A stretch of DNA of 7,377 bases, from contig UROS01000118.1 of assembly GCA_900549445.1 (NCBI GenBank), forward strand, positions 1 through 7,377. Reading direction: 5' to 3'. A program made the translations under genes and the position numbers. This DNA comes from an uncultured Porphyromonadaceae bacterium (GTDB lineage Bacteria; Bacteroidota; Bacteroidia; Bacteroidales; Muribaculaceae). Of this stretch, positions 1-6,454 are shown one piece after another (position 1 is the stretch's first letter; every line of letters begins with the position of its first letter). The notes beneath the pieces are model-generated. The model searched no databases. It saw only the letters and a program-made list of their open reading frames with translations, and was not told where the DNA came from.

Positions 1-37
1 CTATTCGTCGGCAGCGTCAGATGTGTATAAGAGACAG
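1..37 (+). other. Illumina Nextera (Tn5) adapter left at contig end
   Basis: Bases 5-37 match the Nextera Read 1 adapter as I know it. They end in the 19-bp Tn5 mosaic end AGATGTGTATAAGAGACAG at 19-37. The four bases before it, CTAT, fit the tail of an i5 index. This is library-preparation DNA, not part of the organism. It supplies a false ATG at 23 that would add the artefact peptide MYKRQ to the downstream reading frame; the other frames give the similarly artefactual MCIRDR and, on the reverse strand, SLIHI. Genuine sequence begins at 38. Confidence 0.97.
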
Positions 38-2881
38 GTTACGGGAACGCCGCCGGACGTTGTTCAGACGATACAGAACTGCGGTATGTCGAGAAACGGA
101 GTGTCGTGGGGCGAAACGGTGCTGCAGGCCAACGCCGAGTCGGCCACGAAGCTGCTTACCTCGCGGAAGCTGTGGGGCAGACCGTTTGACGGGACGGGGG
201 ACGTAAGCGGGGATTTGGAAAACGTAGGCGGCATTACGGCGAGCGGCACTGTGCGCTGCGCATGCGTTGAGCTGTACCACGCCACGCCGTTCATAGACTT
301 CCACTTCGGCAAATCGACCGCGGACTATACTTCGCGCATCATAGAGCGGGCAAGCGGACAGCTCAGTATAAACAGCTCGTTATTCGTCACCCTTAACGGC
401 AACGTGGGCGTCGGCACTTCGAGTCCTGCGTATAAGCTGGACGTCAGCGGCACTGCGCGCATAGACGGTCTGCTGACGGCAAAGACAGGCTCGCACCACT
501 CGGGCGTGAAGCTCGGCGATGCCTATCTGACGGCGATAGGCGGTCAGGTTATACTCGAAAACCTCACGGCTCTGCGCTTCGGCGGGGATGCGTGGGACCA
601 CAAGGTGTGGGCGGGTCTGAAATATGACTCCGCCGCCAAGACGATACACCTCGGCATAGCCGACGGAAATATATTCGCGACAAACGGCTCTGCGGTGACG
701 GGCGGCACGGTGAATCTGGTGAACTGCTCGCTGCGCATAGGGGACGCCACGATTTCATGGGACGCGGCGAACGGGGCGCTCCGTATAGACAAGAGCATGT
801 ACAGCGACGGGGGCATTACGGCTCTCGGCGTGGGGAGCGCTTCGGGCGGAGGCACGGGCGGCGCGGTGGATTTGTTCATCGGGCCGTGGAGCAGCTACAC
901 CGAGGCGGCGAACGGCGGCGAGGCTGTCAGCGGCAAGGCTGGAAAGGAGCTGTATGACCTGATTCAGACGTCGGCGGGTTCACTGTCTGCCCTGACGGCG
1001 CGCACGGCTGCGCTCGAGGGTAAGAACTATCTCGACGAGCTGACGCTTGCGCAGGCGGGGAGCGGCAACGCCGTAACGGCGGTGGCTCAGTCGGCTGACA
1101 AGAAGACGCTGACGGTGACAAAGGGGACGACGTTTCTGACAGCCATCACCAAAGCGATGGTGGAGGCAGTGCTTACGGGGAATATAACGAGCCATACGCA
1201 TTCGCAGTATCTCACGGCGCATCAGAGCCTGGCGAACTACGTCAGACTTGACGGTTCCCAGACGATTACGGGGCAGAAGACGTTCAAGACAGAGCAGCAT
1301 TTCGCGACAGGCGACTACGCTGACCCGTGGGCGGGTACTGTCTGCGCGATAAAGGCGACAGGCAAGATTGCCGCGACAGATTCTGTGAAGGCGGCCTCGT
1401 TCATCAAGGCCGGAGGCACGGCCTCGCAGGTGTTGATGGCGGATGGCTCGGTGATGACGAAGAAGGTGTTGACCAACTTAGGCAACGTGGGATGGGACAG
1501 CAGCGGCAACGCTACCTCCGACCTGATAGTGCCGACGATGAGCTTCATGGCTTACTGGGACGGCAGCTACAACGGCAGCACGTCGAATCTGCGCTACTGC
1601 GACCGCGGGCGCTTCGGGACGATAGTGACGAAGAACGTGGCGGACTACGTGCTGTCGACGGCCTACACTGCGGCGGACGTGCTGAGCAAATTAAAGACCG
1701 TTGACGGCTCGGGCAGCGGACTCGACGCCGACACGGTGGACGGGGTGCATCTGTCGGGACTCGACGGCAGATACGGCAGATGGGCGCACGGGTATAAGAA
1801 CGATGCCACTGTCAGGTATATTCTGCTCGGTACACTTCCCGCATCCACGTCATCGACCTGGGACGCCCTGCATATAAGCGGCACGATAGGCGGCTGGGGC
1901 AATAACTCCAAATCGAACATCGACGTTTACGTAGGCCGGCGAGACGGTGCCGGTTTTTACGGCAAAGTGCAATACAGGCGTCCCGATTTGTGGGATATAG
2001 GCGTAAACTCCGAGGGCAAAGTGTATTTGATACTCACTGGCAGATACACGATGTATGCTTTGCTGCTGTATGCGGAGCAGGCAACGGTGGCGTGGACGGG
2101 GACGCAGGAATCCGCACCGTCCGACTCAAATTTCACGCTGTTGTCGGAAAGCGCGAATATCTCGAAATTCAGCCAGGCGGGAGATTTTCTCGGCAACGCC
2201 GCCTCAGCGACGAAGTTACAGACGGCTCGGGCGATAAACGGCACGGCGTTCGACGGCACGGGGGCGATAACCACGGCGCTGTGGGGCACGGCGCGCGAGA
2301 TGAAGATAACGGATGCTACGGGAGCGAACTCGGGCGTGGCCGTCTCGGTGAACGGCTCTGTCGCCGTGGCGCTGAAACTGCCGGCGACCATCGCGGCTGC
2401 TCTCAGCGGCAACGCCTCGACGGCGACACGCCTGCAGGGGGCATTCTCTCTGTGGGGTCAGAGCTTCTACGGCAATAACGTGAGCGGCAATATGACGGGC
2501 GTAGGAAACATCACGGCGGCGGGAGAGATACGGGTGACGCACACGTATCCGAACATCGCGGTGCTGCGCGCCTGCAACGACAACTACGGCGTGATGCAGC
2601 GCATAGACTCGACGGGCTATCATTTCCTGCTGACGGACAGCGGCAATCCGACAGGGTCGTTCAACGACCTGCGGCCTCTGTCGATACAGCTTGCCACGGG
2701 TATGGTGAGCCTGGGCGGCGACGTGATGACGGTGAGCGACACCGTTACGGTAAAGAACAAGATAATACTGAAACATTCCAACGGCAAGACGGCGGAGCTG
2801 AGCATTGACGCTGACGGTGTGGTACACGTAAACGGAACACTCGTGGCTGCGGGCAGTCTGACTGCTCTCCAGCCTGCATAA
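38..2881 (+). CDS. phage tail fibre protein, 5' truncated
   Basis: This is a virion receptor-binding fibre, probably trimeric at the tail tip. The 947 visible residues have no N-terminus: the frame runs into adapter at base 38, so the start codon and virion-attachment domain are missing. It carries three fibre modules of the ATKLxTARxxxGxxFDGT kind (143-253, 2207-2269, 2423-2536). It also has a GVGTSSPAYKLDVSG motif (404-451) typical of phage fibre and S74-type proteins, a VRLDGSQTITGQKTF motif (1241-1285), an ADTVDGVHLSG motif near 1727-1759 and a Gly/Ser-rich linker near 830-870. The remainder is Thr/Ser/Gly/Ala-rich with alternating beta-type sequence. The C-terminus is a short beta-rich tip ending LTALQPA. 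I see no S74 intramolecular chaperone motif there, so folding may need another protein or none. The next gene starts 15 bases after the stop, suggesting co-transcription. The fibre identity is firm, the receptor is unknown. Confidence 0.9.
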   Translation, partial: VTGTPPDVVQTIQNCGMSRNGVSWGETVLQANAESATKLLTSRKLWGRPFDGTGDVSGDLENVGGITASGTVRCACVELYHATPFIDFHFGKSTADYTSRIIERASGQLSINSSLFVTLNGNVGVGTSSPAYKLDVSGTARIDGLLTAKTGSHHSGVKLGDAYLTAIGGQVILENLTALRFGGDAWDHKVWAGLKYDSAAKTIHLGIADGNIFATNGSAVTGGTVNLVNCSLRIGDATISWDAANGALRIDKSMYSDGGITALGVGSASGGGTGGAVDLFIGPWSSYTEAANGGEAVSGKAGKELYDLIQTSAGSLSALTARTAALEGKNYLDELTLAQAGSGNAVTAVAQSADKKTLTVTKGTTFLTAITKAMVEAVLTGNITSHTHSQYLTAHQSLANYVRLDGSQTITGQKTFKTEQHFATGDYADPWAGTVCAIKATGKIAATDSVKAASFIKAGGTASQVLMADGSVMTKKVLTNLGNVGWDSSGNATSDLIVPTMSFMAYWDGSYNGSTSNLRYCDRGRFGTIVTKNVADYVLSTAYTAADVLSKLKTVDGSGSGLDADTVDGVHLSGLDGRYGRWAHGYKNDATVRYILLGTLPASTSSTWDALHISGTIGGWGNNSKSNIDVYVGRRDGAGFYGKVQYRRPDLWDIGVNSEGKVYLILTGRYTMYALLLYAEQATVAWTGTQESAPSDSNFTLLSESANISKFSQAGDFLGNAASATKLQTARAINGTAFDGTGAITTALWGTAREMKITDATGANSGVAVSVNGSVAVALKLPATIAAALSGNASTATRLQGAFSLWGQSFYGNNVSGNMTGVGNITAAGEIRVTHTYPNIAVLRACNDNYGVMQRIDSTGYHFLLTDSGNPTGSFNDLRPLSIQLATGMVSLGGDVMTVSDTVTVKNKIILKHSNGKTAELSIDADGVVHVNGTLVAAGSLTALQPA
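143..253 (+). repeat. tail fibre module copy A
   Basis: The translation reads ATKLLTSRKLWGRPFDGTGD and continues VSG..VGGITASGTV. It matches copy C at 2423-2536 almost position for position (LWGxxF, VSG, VGxITA(S/A)G) and copy B at 2207-2269 over its first 20 or so residues. It lies near the truncated N-terminal end of the visible protein. Confidence 0.75.
2207..2269 (+). repeat. tail fibre module copy B
   Basis: The translation reads ATKLQTARAINGTAFDGTGA followed by I. This is the shortest form of the module and lacks the VSG..ITASG continuation present in copies A and C. It sits about 200 bases before copy C, separated by a stretch rich in Ala and Val. Confidence 0.75.
2423..2536 (+). repeat. 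tail fibre module copy C
   Basis: The translation begins ATRLQGAFSLWGQSFYGNNV and continues SG..GVGNITAAGEIRV. It resembles copy A more than its neighbour B. It is followed by the C-terminal tip domain, which differs from the sequence that follows copy A. Confidence 0.7.
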
Positions 2882-2896
2882 AACACGACAGAAGAT

Positions 2897-4153
2897 ATGG
2901 CATACGACGGAAGAAAGATAACGGGAGAGGTGAGCATTTACGATGTTCAGAGGGCGACGGGTAATTCCGCCAGCGACGTGGGAAACCTCTGCCTGGGCAG
3001 GAACATAAACAAGTGGTCGAAGCACAAGCCGGTAGACCGCGCGAAGCTGACGCCGCTCGCGGAGGGCGACGCCGTGGGCGGATTCCGCGGCAGGGGTATA
3101 GGCGGCGAGTACTACGGGCTGATATGTTCGACGGCGGAGTTCACGCTTTCGGTTGCGCTGCACGACGTGGCGTTTACCTACATCCGCCCGAAAGGAGGCA
3201 TATACTCGCCGTACCGTCTGAGCGATTTCAGCGGCTACGACAGTCTCGCCGAGCCTGACCCTATAGGAGATATTCACTCCGACGAGGTGTATTGGAAAGA
3301 CGAGATTACGAGCGGCAGGACGCTCGCGGTTAATATTTACCATCGCGAATGGGTGAGCGACACGGGTGTGAACCTTAACGACATAATAAGCAGCGCCGAC
3401 GGATTCGGCGACGTGAAGGAAAATATGTACGGGTGCTACCCGCTGATTATGATCGGCAACAAGATACGGTGTCTGCAAAACGAGAAAAAGCCGGTTATCG
3501 GCATCGGGCATCAGGGCGAGTATCAGTGCACGACGTTCGGCACAAAAAACAGCGACGGCACGACGACGTGGTGGAACGACTGGGTGGTTCCTCTGGATTT
3601 GCTCGGAACGATTGAGCCGGGAACCTACAAGGCGACCGTGATGTTCTTCTATCTTAAGCCGAACGACACTTTTGCGGCGAATCTGATTGCGAAGTGCAAG
3701 GCGGGATGGGAGAACGTGGAGGAATACAACGAGCAGACGGTGCGCGCCTTCCCGGTGCCAAAAGCCATAGGGATAGAGATAAAGCTGAAGCGGCACGTCG
3801 GGCCCGCCGTGAAGGTAACCATACTCAAGACCGGAGTCCGGGCGGAAGTCATATGGCCCGCGGCATCGTATTATGATGACGGCGCAATCAATGCAGGCGA
3901 CATTTATCACATAACAGTCAGAGTCAGCGGCTCTCCGAATCCCGACATTACTATTTCAGGCGGCAGTTTCGCCGTTGACCTCGAGGCCCCCGAGAAGACT
4001 GGCGCCGGGTCGTCGAATGTTCTTACCCGCACGTGGAACCAGCTCGGATTCATAGGTGTGCCGGGGCAGACGGTTCACTTCACGTGGACAGCGAGCCACA
4101 ACAACATACAGCTCGAGGGAGGCTCCGGCAGCGCGTCCGTTCCCAAAACCTGA
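2897..4153 (+). CDS. phage structural protein of unknown function, tail fibre-linked
   Basis: A 418-residue soluble protein with no signal peptide or membrane segment. The N-terminal stretch, ITGEVSIYDVQRATG and then VGNLCLGRNINKWSKHKP (residues 8-45), resembles a pattern I recall next to tail fibre genes in Bacteroidales phages, but I know no family name for it. A middle region is rich in aromatic residues (for example TTWWNDWVVPLDLLG at 223-237). The last 90 residues (about 330-418) are Gly/Ser/Thr/Val-rich and look like a beta-sandwich, a common shape for adhesin or baseplate appendages. The ATG at 2897 is chosen because it is 15 bases after the fibre stop and begins the conserved-looking part. 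Position suggests a tail-tip, accessory fibre or baseplate role. That role is inferred from context, not from a recognised catalytic or binding motif. Confidence 0.8.
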   Translation: MAYDGRKITGEVSIYDVQRATGNSASDVGNLCLGRNINKWSKHKPVDRAKLTPLAEGDAVGGFRGRGIGGEYYGLICSTAEFTLSVALHDVAFTYIRPKGGIYSPYRLSDFSGYDSLAEPDPIGDIHSDEVYWKDEITSGRTLAVNIYHREWVSDTGVNLNDIISSADGFGDVKENMYGCYPLIMIGNKIRCLQNEKKPVIGIGHQGEYQCTTFGTKNSDGTTTWWNDWVVPLDLLGTIEPGTYKATVMFFYLKPNDTFAANLIAKCKAGWENVEEYNEQTVRAFPVPKAIGIEIKLKRHVGPAVKVTILKTGVRAEVIWPAASYYDDGAINAGDIYHITVRVSGSPNPDITISGGSFAVDLEAPEKTGAGSSNVLTRTWNQLGFIGVPGQTVHFTWTASHNNIQLEGGSGSASVPKT

Positions 4154-4215
4154 GCTTTAACATCAAACAGACAGTAAATTTATTACCAACATTATAAACC
4201 AAATAATTAAAAGTT
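4154..4215 (+). promoter_or_regulatory. A/T-rich leader before the 105-residue gene
   Basis: This 62-base gap is strikingly A/T-rich between GC-rich genes. It ends in AATTAAAAGTT just before the ATG at 4216, the A-rich upstream context commonly used for translation initiation in Bacteroidota. I found no clear TAnnTTTG (-7) element and no hairpin, so a promoter is possible but not shown. Confidence 0.4.
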
Positions 4216-4533
4216 ATGGAAACTATTCAGACAGTGACAAGACGCGAGGTTGTGGCCTCGACGGAGAGAGTTGACAACCTCGCAGCGGCAGACCGCCGTT
4301 ACGACATCTCGTGCGAGGCGATAATCCGCGGCAAGGTGATGGAAAAAATCGACGGGGGCAGGGTGTGCCGCAAGGACGGCGGAGCCGAAATCGCCCAGTT
4401 CAACACGTGGGGCGAGCGCACCCTCGGCATCACCTGCAACGACGCTCCGACCGACGAGGTGGCGGACATTGCCGCAGACATCGCGGGGTTCGTGACCGCT
4501 CTTAAAACCGACGTAGCAGCCGCAGAGGCCTGA
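4216..4533 (+). CDS. small conserved-looking phage protein, function unknown
   Basis: A 105-residue, acidic, soluble protein with no transmembrane segment or signal peptide. It opens METIQTVTRREVVASTERVD and continues through AADRRYDISCEAIIRGKVME (residues 24-43), a VCRKDGGAEIAQFNTW segment (50-65) and a helical Ala/Asp-rich tail (DEVADIAADIAGFVTALKTD). I recall small proteins with this opening immediately downstream of tail fibre genes in Bacteroides-group phages, but no function is known to me. The three cysteines (33, 51, 74) are not arranged in an obvious metal-binding motif. It lies between the structural and lysis blocks. It could be a fibre assembly factor, which is speculation from position. 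The gene itself is well supported by its A-rich initiation region and GC-rich codon pattern. Confidence 0.75.
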   Translation: METIQTVTRREVVASTERVDNLAAADRRYDISCEAIIRGKVMEKIDGGRVCRKDGGAEIAQFNTWGERTLGITCNDAPTDEVADIAADIAGFVTALKTDVAAAEA

Positions 4534-4550
4534 CGGAGAGTTTCAAGTGG

Positions 4551-4601
4551 AAAATTTAAAATGGAGAATTCTGAAATTTAAATTATAAATTCTAAATTTT
4601 T
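4551..4601. repeat. A/T-rich nested palindromic island
   Basis: A very A/T-rich intergenic block with nested inverted arms. The outer arms are AAAATTTA (4551-4558) and TAAATTTT (4593-4600). The inner arms are AGAATT (4565-4570) and AATTCT (4588-4593). The core is the perfect palindrome AATTTAAATT (4575-4584). Weak direct repetition (TGGAAAATT / TGGAGAATT, near 4548 and 4562) is also present. It ends six bases before the ATG at 4607. It could form a weak cruciform or RNA hairpin. It also resembles A/T-rich repeats I recall from Bacteroidales intergenic regions. No terminator-like GC stem is present. Confidence 0.5.
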
Positions 4602-4606
4602 ACATT

Positions 4607-5029
4607 ATGAAAGTGACTTACAACGATTGCTTTACAGCGCTTATGCTGCTCAGTTCCATCGCTCCCGCGGAGCTTAAGAATGATGCGAAACTCGCCTCGA
4701 AGATAATCCTCATGCGGGTGGGCTATCAGAAAGCCGTGGGCGAGTTCCAGGACGCCATGCAGAAGGTGGCGGAATCGCTCAACGATAAGCCGAAGGAGGG
4801 CGAGGCCATGACCGAGGAGCAGCGCGAGGCGGCGTTTGCCGAAGCACGTGAGCAGAAAGCCGCGGAGCAGACCGAGGTGACCCGTGCGAAGATGGACTCC
4901 GAGACGTTTGCCGCGCTGACAGCCGCCATCGGGCTTGAGGGGAGCCGCGAGATGCCCTCGGCTCAGGGTACAACCGATACCGAGAATGCCGTTTTCCTTT
5001 CGTGGATCGCCGAAAATCTCGTGGAGTGA
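4607..5029 (+). CDS. helical phage protein before the lysis genes, function unknown
   Basis: A 140-residue protein, predicted by eye to be mostly alpha-helical. Residues 8-20 (CFTALMLLSSIAP) are mildly hydrophobic but too short and polar-flanked for a confident membrane helix. Residues about 62-95 are rich in Glu, Ala, Lys and Arg (EAMTEEQREAAFAEAREQKA) and could form a coiled coil. The C-terminus is acidic (WIAENLVE). The stop codon overlaps the amidase start by one base (TGATG), so the two are probably translationally coupled. I do not recognise the family. Coupling to the amidase hints at a regulatory or accessory lysis role, but a tail or packaging accessory is equally possible. Confidence 0.75.
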   Translation: MKVTYNDCFTALMLLSSIAPAELKNDAKLASKIILMRVGYQKAVGEFQDAMQKVAESLNDKPKEGEAMTEEQREAAFAEAREQKAAEQTEVTRAKMDSETFAALTAAIGLEGSREMPSAQGTTDTENAVFLSWIAENLVE

Positions 5030-5445
5030 TGGCAAGGAATATAAAGTACATAGTGGTGCATTGCTCGGCGGGGAGCCAGCGGGCGACAGCGCAGGATGTG
5101 GTGAACTACCACGTGCGCACGCTGGGGTGGACTCGTCCGGGCTACCACTACACCATCGAGGCGGACGGCACGGTGGTGAGCACGTGGCCGGAAGAACAGT
5201 ACAGCAACGGTGTGAAAGGGCACAATATGGAGAGTCTCAACGTGTGCTACATCGGCGGAGTGGATACCTCGAAGCCCGGAATGCCGCCCGTCGACAACCG
5301 CACTCCGGCGCAGAAAGCGGCGCTGATAAAGCTGCTCAAAGAACTGCGGGCACGCTATCCGCAGGCGAAGATTTACGGGCACCGGGATTTCGCGCGGAAG
5401 GCGTGTCCGAGCTTCGACGCGAGAAAGGAGTATGCGGGGCTATGA
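5029..5445 (+). CDS. N-acetylmuramoyl-L-alanine amidase (phage endolysin)
   Basis: A zinc amidase of the T7-lysozyme / Amidase_2 family that cuts the bond between N-acetylmuramate and L-alanine of the stem peptide, degrading the wall at the end of infection. By comparison with T7 lysozyme the zinc ligands are His11 (VVHCSAG), His118 (YGHRDF) and Cys126 (KACPSFD), and the catalytic pair is Tyr39 (GYHYTI) and Lys124. All five are present, so the enzyme should be active. At 138 residues it is a single catalytic domain with no wall-binding domain and no signal peptide, so it needs a holin or another export route. The ATG at 5029 is chosen over the upstream in-frame GTG at 5002: it overlaps the previous stop as TGATG and starts the family's usual short lead-in MARNIKYIVVH. 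It overlaps the following gene by four bases (ATGA). Confidence 0.96.
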   Translation: MARNIKYIVVHCSAGSQRATAQDVVNYHVRTLGWTRPGYHYTIEADGTVVSTWPEEQYSNGVKGHNMESLNVCYIGGVDTSKPGMPPVDNRTPAQKAALIKLLKELRARYPQAKIYGHRDFARKACPSFDARKEYAGL

Positions 5446-5882
5446 GGCGCTCTGAGAGATGGAACGCGGTGGGGTGGCTGCTGCTGAGCGCCGCCCTGCT
5501 GCTCGGAGCGGGGATGCTGCTGAGCGGCTGCACGAGGACGGTGTATGAGCCGGTGGAGCATACGGTTGTGCGCACCGATACGGTCTATGCGGCGCGGTCT
5601 GCGGTGGATTCTATAGTACTGCGCGACAGCGTTGCGGTGATTGAGCACGGCGATACGGTGTACGTGAGTCATTGGCGGGAGCGGTGGCGTGTGCGCGAAA
5701 GGACGGATACGGTCTACCGCTCTGCCGTGGATTCAGTCCGTGTGGAAGTGCCTTATCCGGTCGAGAAGAAGCTTTCCCGGTGGGAACAGTCGAAGATGGA
5801 TTTGGGCGGAGTGGCAATCGGAGTCCTTGCGGGGGTGGTCTGCATCGCAGTCGTGTGGCTGATTAAGAAATTCAGAAAATAA
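5442..5882 (+). CDS. candidate unimolecular spanin (lipoprotein with C-terminal TM)
   Basis: A 146-residue protein with two membrane anchors at opposite ends. Residues 13-30 form a lipoprotein signal peptide ending in the lipobox LSGC, lipidation at Cys30. Residues 121-141 (LGGVAIGVLAGVVCIAVVWL) form a transmembrane helix followed by the basic tail KKFRK, fitting a cytoplasmic C-terminus. The roughly 90-residue periplasmic part is beta-type with repeated (T/G)DTVY motifs at 45-49, 70-74 and 88-92, and a RSAVDS motif at 52-57 and 93-98. This is the layout of u-spanins such as T1 gp11, which bridge outer and inner membranes and fuse them after the wall is cut. No acidic/lysine-rich export signal follows Cys30, so a periplasm-facing outer-membrane lipoprotein is plausible. 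The frame is open upstream to 4935, but the ATG at 5442 overlaps the amidase stop as ATGA, has GAAAGGAG 11 bases upstream, and begins the signal peptide. The function is inferred from topology and position. Confidence 0.85.
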   Translation: MRRSERWNAVGWLLLSAALLLGAGMLLSGCTRTVYEPVEHTVVRTDTVYAARSAVDSIVLRDSVAVIEHGDTVYVSHWRERWRVRERTDTVYRSAVDSVRVEVPYPVEKKLSRWEQSKMDLGGVAIGVLAGVVCIAVVWLIKKFRK

Positions 5883-5887
5883 TTGCG

Positions 5888-6400
5888 ATGGAAACCATTT
5901 ATCAAATATTGACTTTCGTGTTCGGCGGCACATCGGTCGTCGGCACGGTTCTATCTATAATATGGTGGAAGCAGACCAAGCGGCTCAAAGAGGCTGAGGT
6001 CAAGCAGAAGGAGGCGGAAGCGGAGAAAACGCAGGCGGATGCCGACGAAGCGGAAATATCCCGCCTGCTAACCCAAGTAGACCATCAGCAGAAAACCATC
6101 GAGAATATCCTTACGCTAAACAGCAACCTCACGGAAAGGCTCTCTAAACTCAACGCTACGGTTGACAAGCACATCGACCGTAACCGCGAGCTGTCAGACC
6201 GCGTGTATAAAAGCGAAACGGAACTCAACCGTAGCAATGAGCGCATTATCGCACTTACCGAAGAGCGCGACAGCGAGCGCAACATGAAAGAACACTATAA
6301 GATGTGGCATTGCCGCAAATCGGGGTGCGCAGACCGCATACCGCCCAACGAGAAGCTGAAAGGCTTGAAATACGAGCCTCCGAAGCGGGCAGTAAAATAG
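5888..6400 (+). CDS. single-TM coiled-coil protein in lysis cassette
   Basis: A 170-residue protein with one N-terminal transmembrane helix (about 5-27, IYQILTFVFGGTSVVGTVLS then IIWW) and a long charged heptad-like region (about 32-138) rich in Glu, Lys, Gln, Ala and Leu, a probable coiled coil. The C-terminus holds a Cys pair (HCRKSGC, 141-147) and a basic tail. Basic residues (KQTKRLK) follow the helix directly, so by the positive-inside rule the coiled coil would face the cytoplasm. An i-spanin (Rz) would need the opposite orientation. It starts five bases after the spanin-like gene and looks co-transcribed. It may be a holin or antiholin substitute, or a membrane scaffold. No known family is recognised. 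Confidence 0.8.
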   Translation: METIYQILTFVFGGTSVVGTVLSIIWWKQTKRLKEAEVKQKEAEAEKTQADADEAEISRLLTQVDHQQKTIENILTLNSNLTERLSKLNATVDKHIDRNRELSDRVYKSETELNRSNERIIALTEERDSERNMKEHYKMWHCRKSGCADRIPPNEKLKGLKYEPPKRAVK

Positions 6401-6411
6401 CCCCTGCAACT

Positions 6412-6450
6412 TCTGAGCCGTCTAACTCGTCTAAACCTAAACGGCTCAGA
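6412..6450. repeat. 10-bp inverted repeat with direct repeats in the loop
   Basis: The arms TCTGAGCCGT (6412-6421) and ACGGCTCAGA (6441-6450) are perfect complements around a 19-base spacer. The spacer region carries two copies of CGTCTAA (6419-6425 and 6428-6434). It lies 11 bases after the stop of the last plus-strand late gene. No T-tract follows, so it is not a standard intrinsic terminator. It could be an RNA stem protecting the late transcript's 3' end, or a protein-binding site. Confidence 0.6.
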
Positions 6451-6454
6451 GAGC

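Noticed and set aside
23..37. ATG at 23 as the start of the fibre
   Set aside because: It lies inside the sequencing adapter; MYKRQ is an adapter-derived peptide.
38..2881. Diversity-generating retroelement target or invertible fibre tip
   Set aside because: No template/variable repeat pair, reverse transcriptase, invertase gene or recombination-site inverted repeats are visible in the window.
2216..3910. 564-codon antisense open frame across the fibre and the next gene
   Set aside because: It lies opposite two well-supported genes, is rich in Arg, His and Val with no recognisable domain, and spans their intergenic gap. Long antisense frames are expected opposite GC-rich genes.
4154..4215. 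Bacteroides-type promoter (TTTG / TAnnTTTG)
   Set aside because: No TAnnTTTG element was found here or in the gaps at 4534-4606 and 7337-7377; only general A/T richness supports regulation.
5002..5028. GTG start giving the amidase nine extra residues
   Set aside because: The extension MDRRKSRGV is antithetical to the family's short lead-in, and the TGATG overlap at 5027-5031 favours the ATG at 5029.
4935..5441. Long N-terminal extension of the spanin-like protein
   Set aside because: It would overlap the whole amidase gene, lacks protein-like composition, and would bury the lipoprotein signal peptide internally. The ATG at 5442 explains all features.
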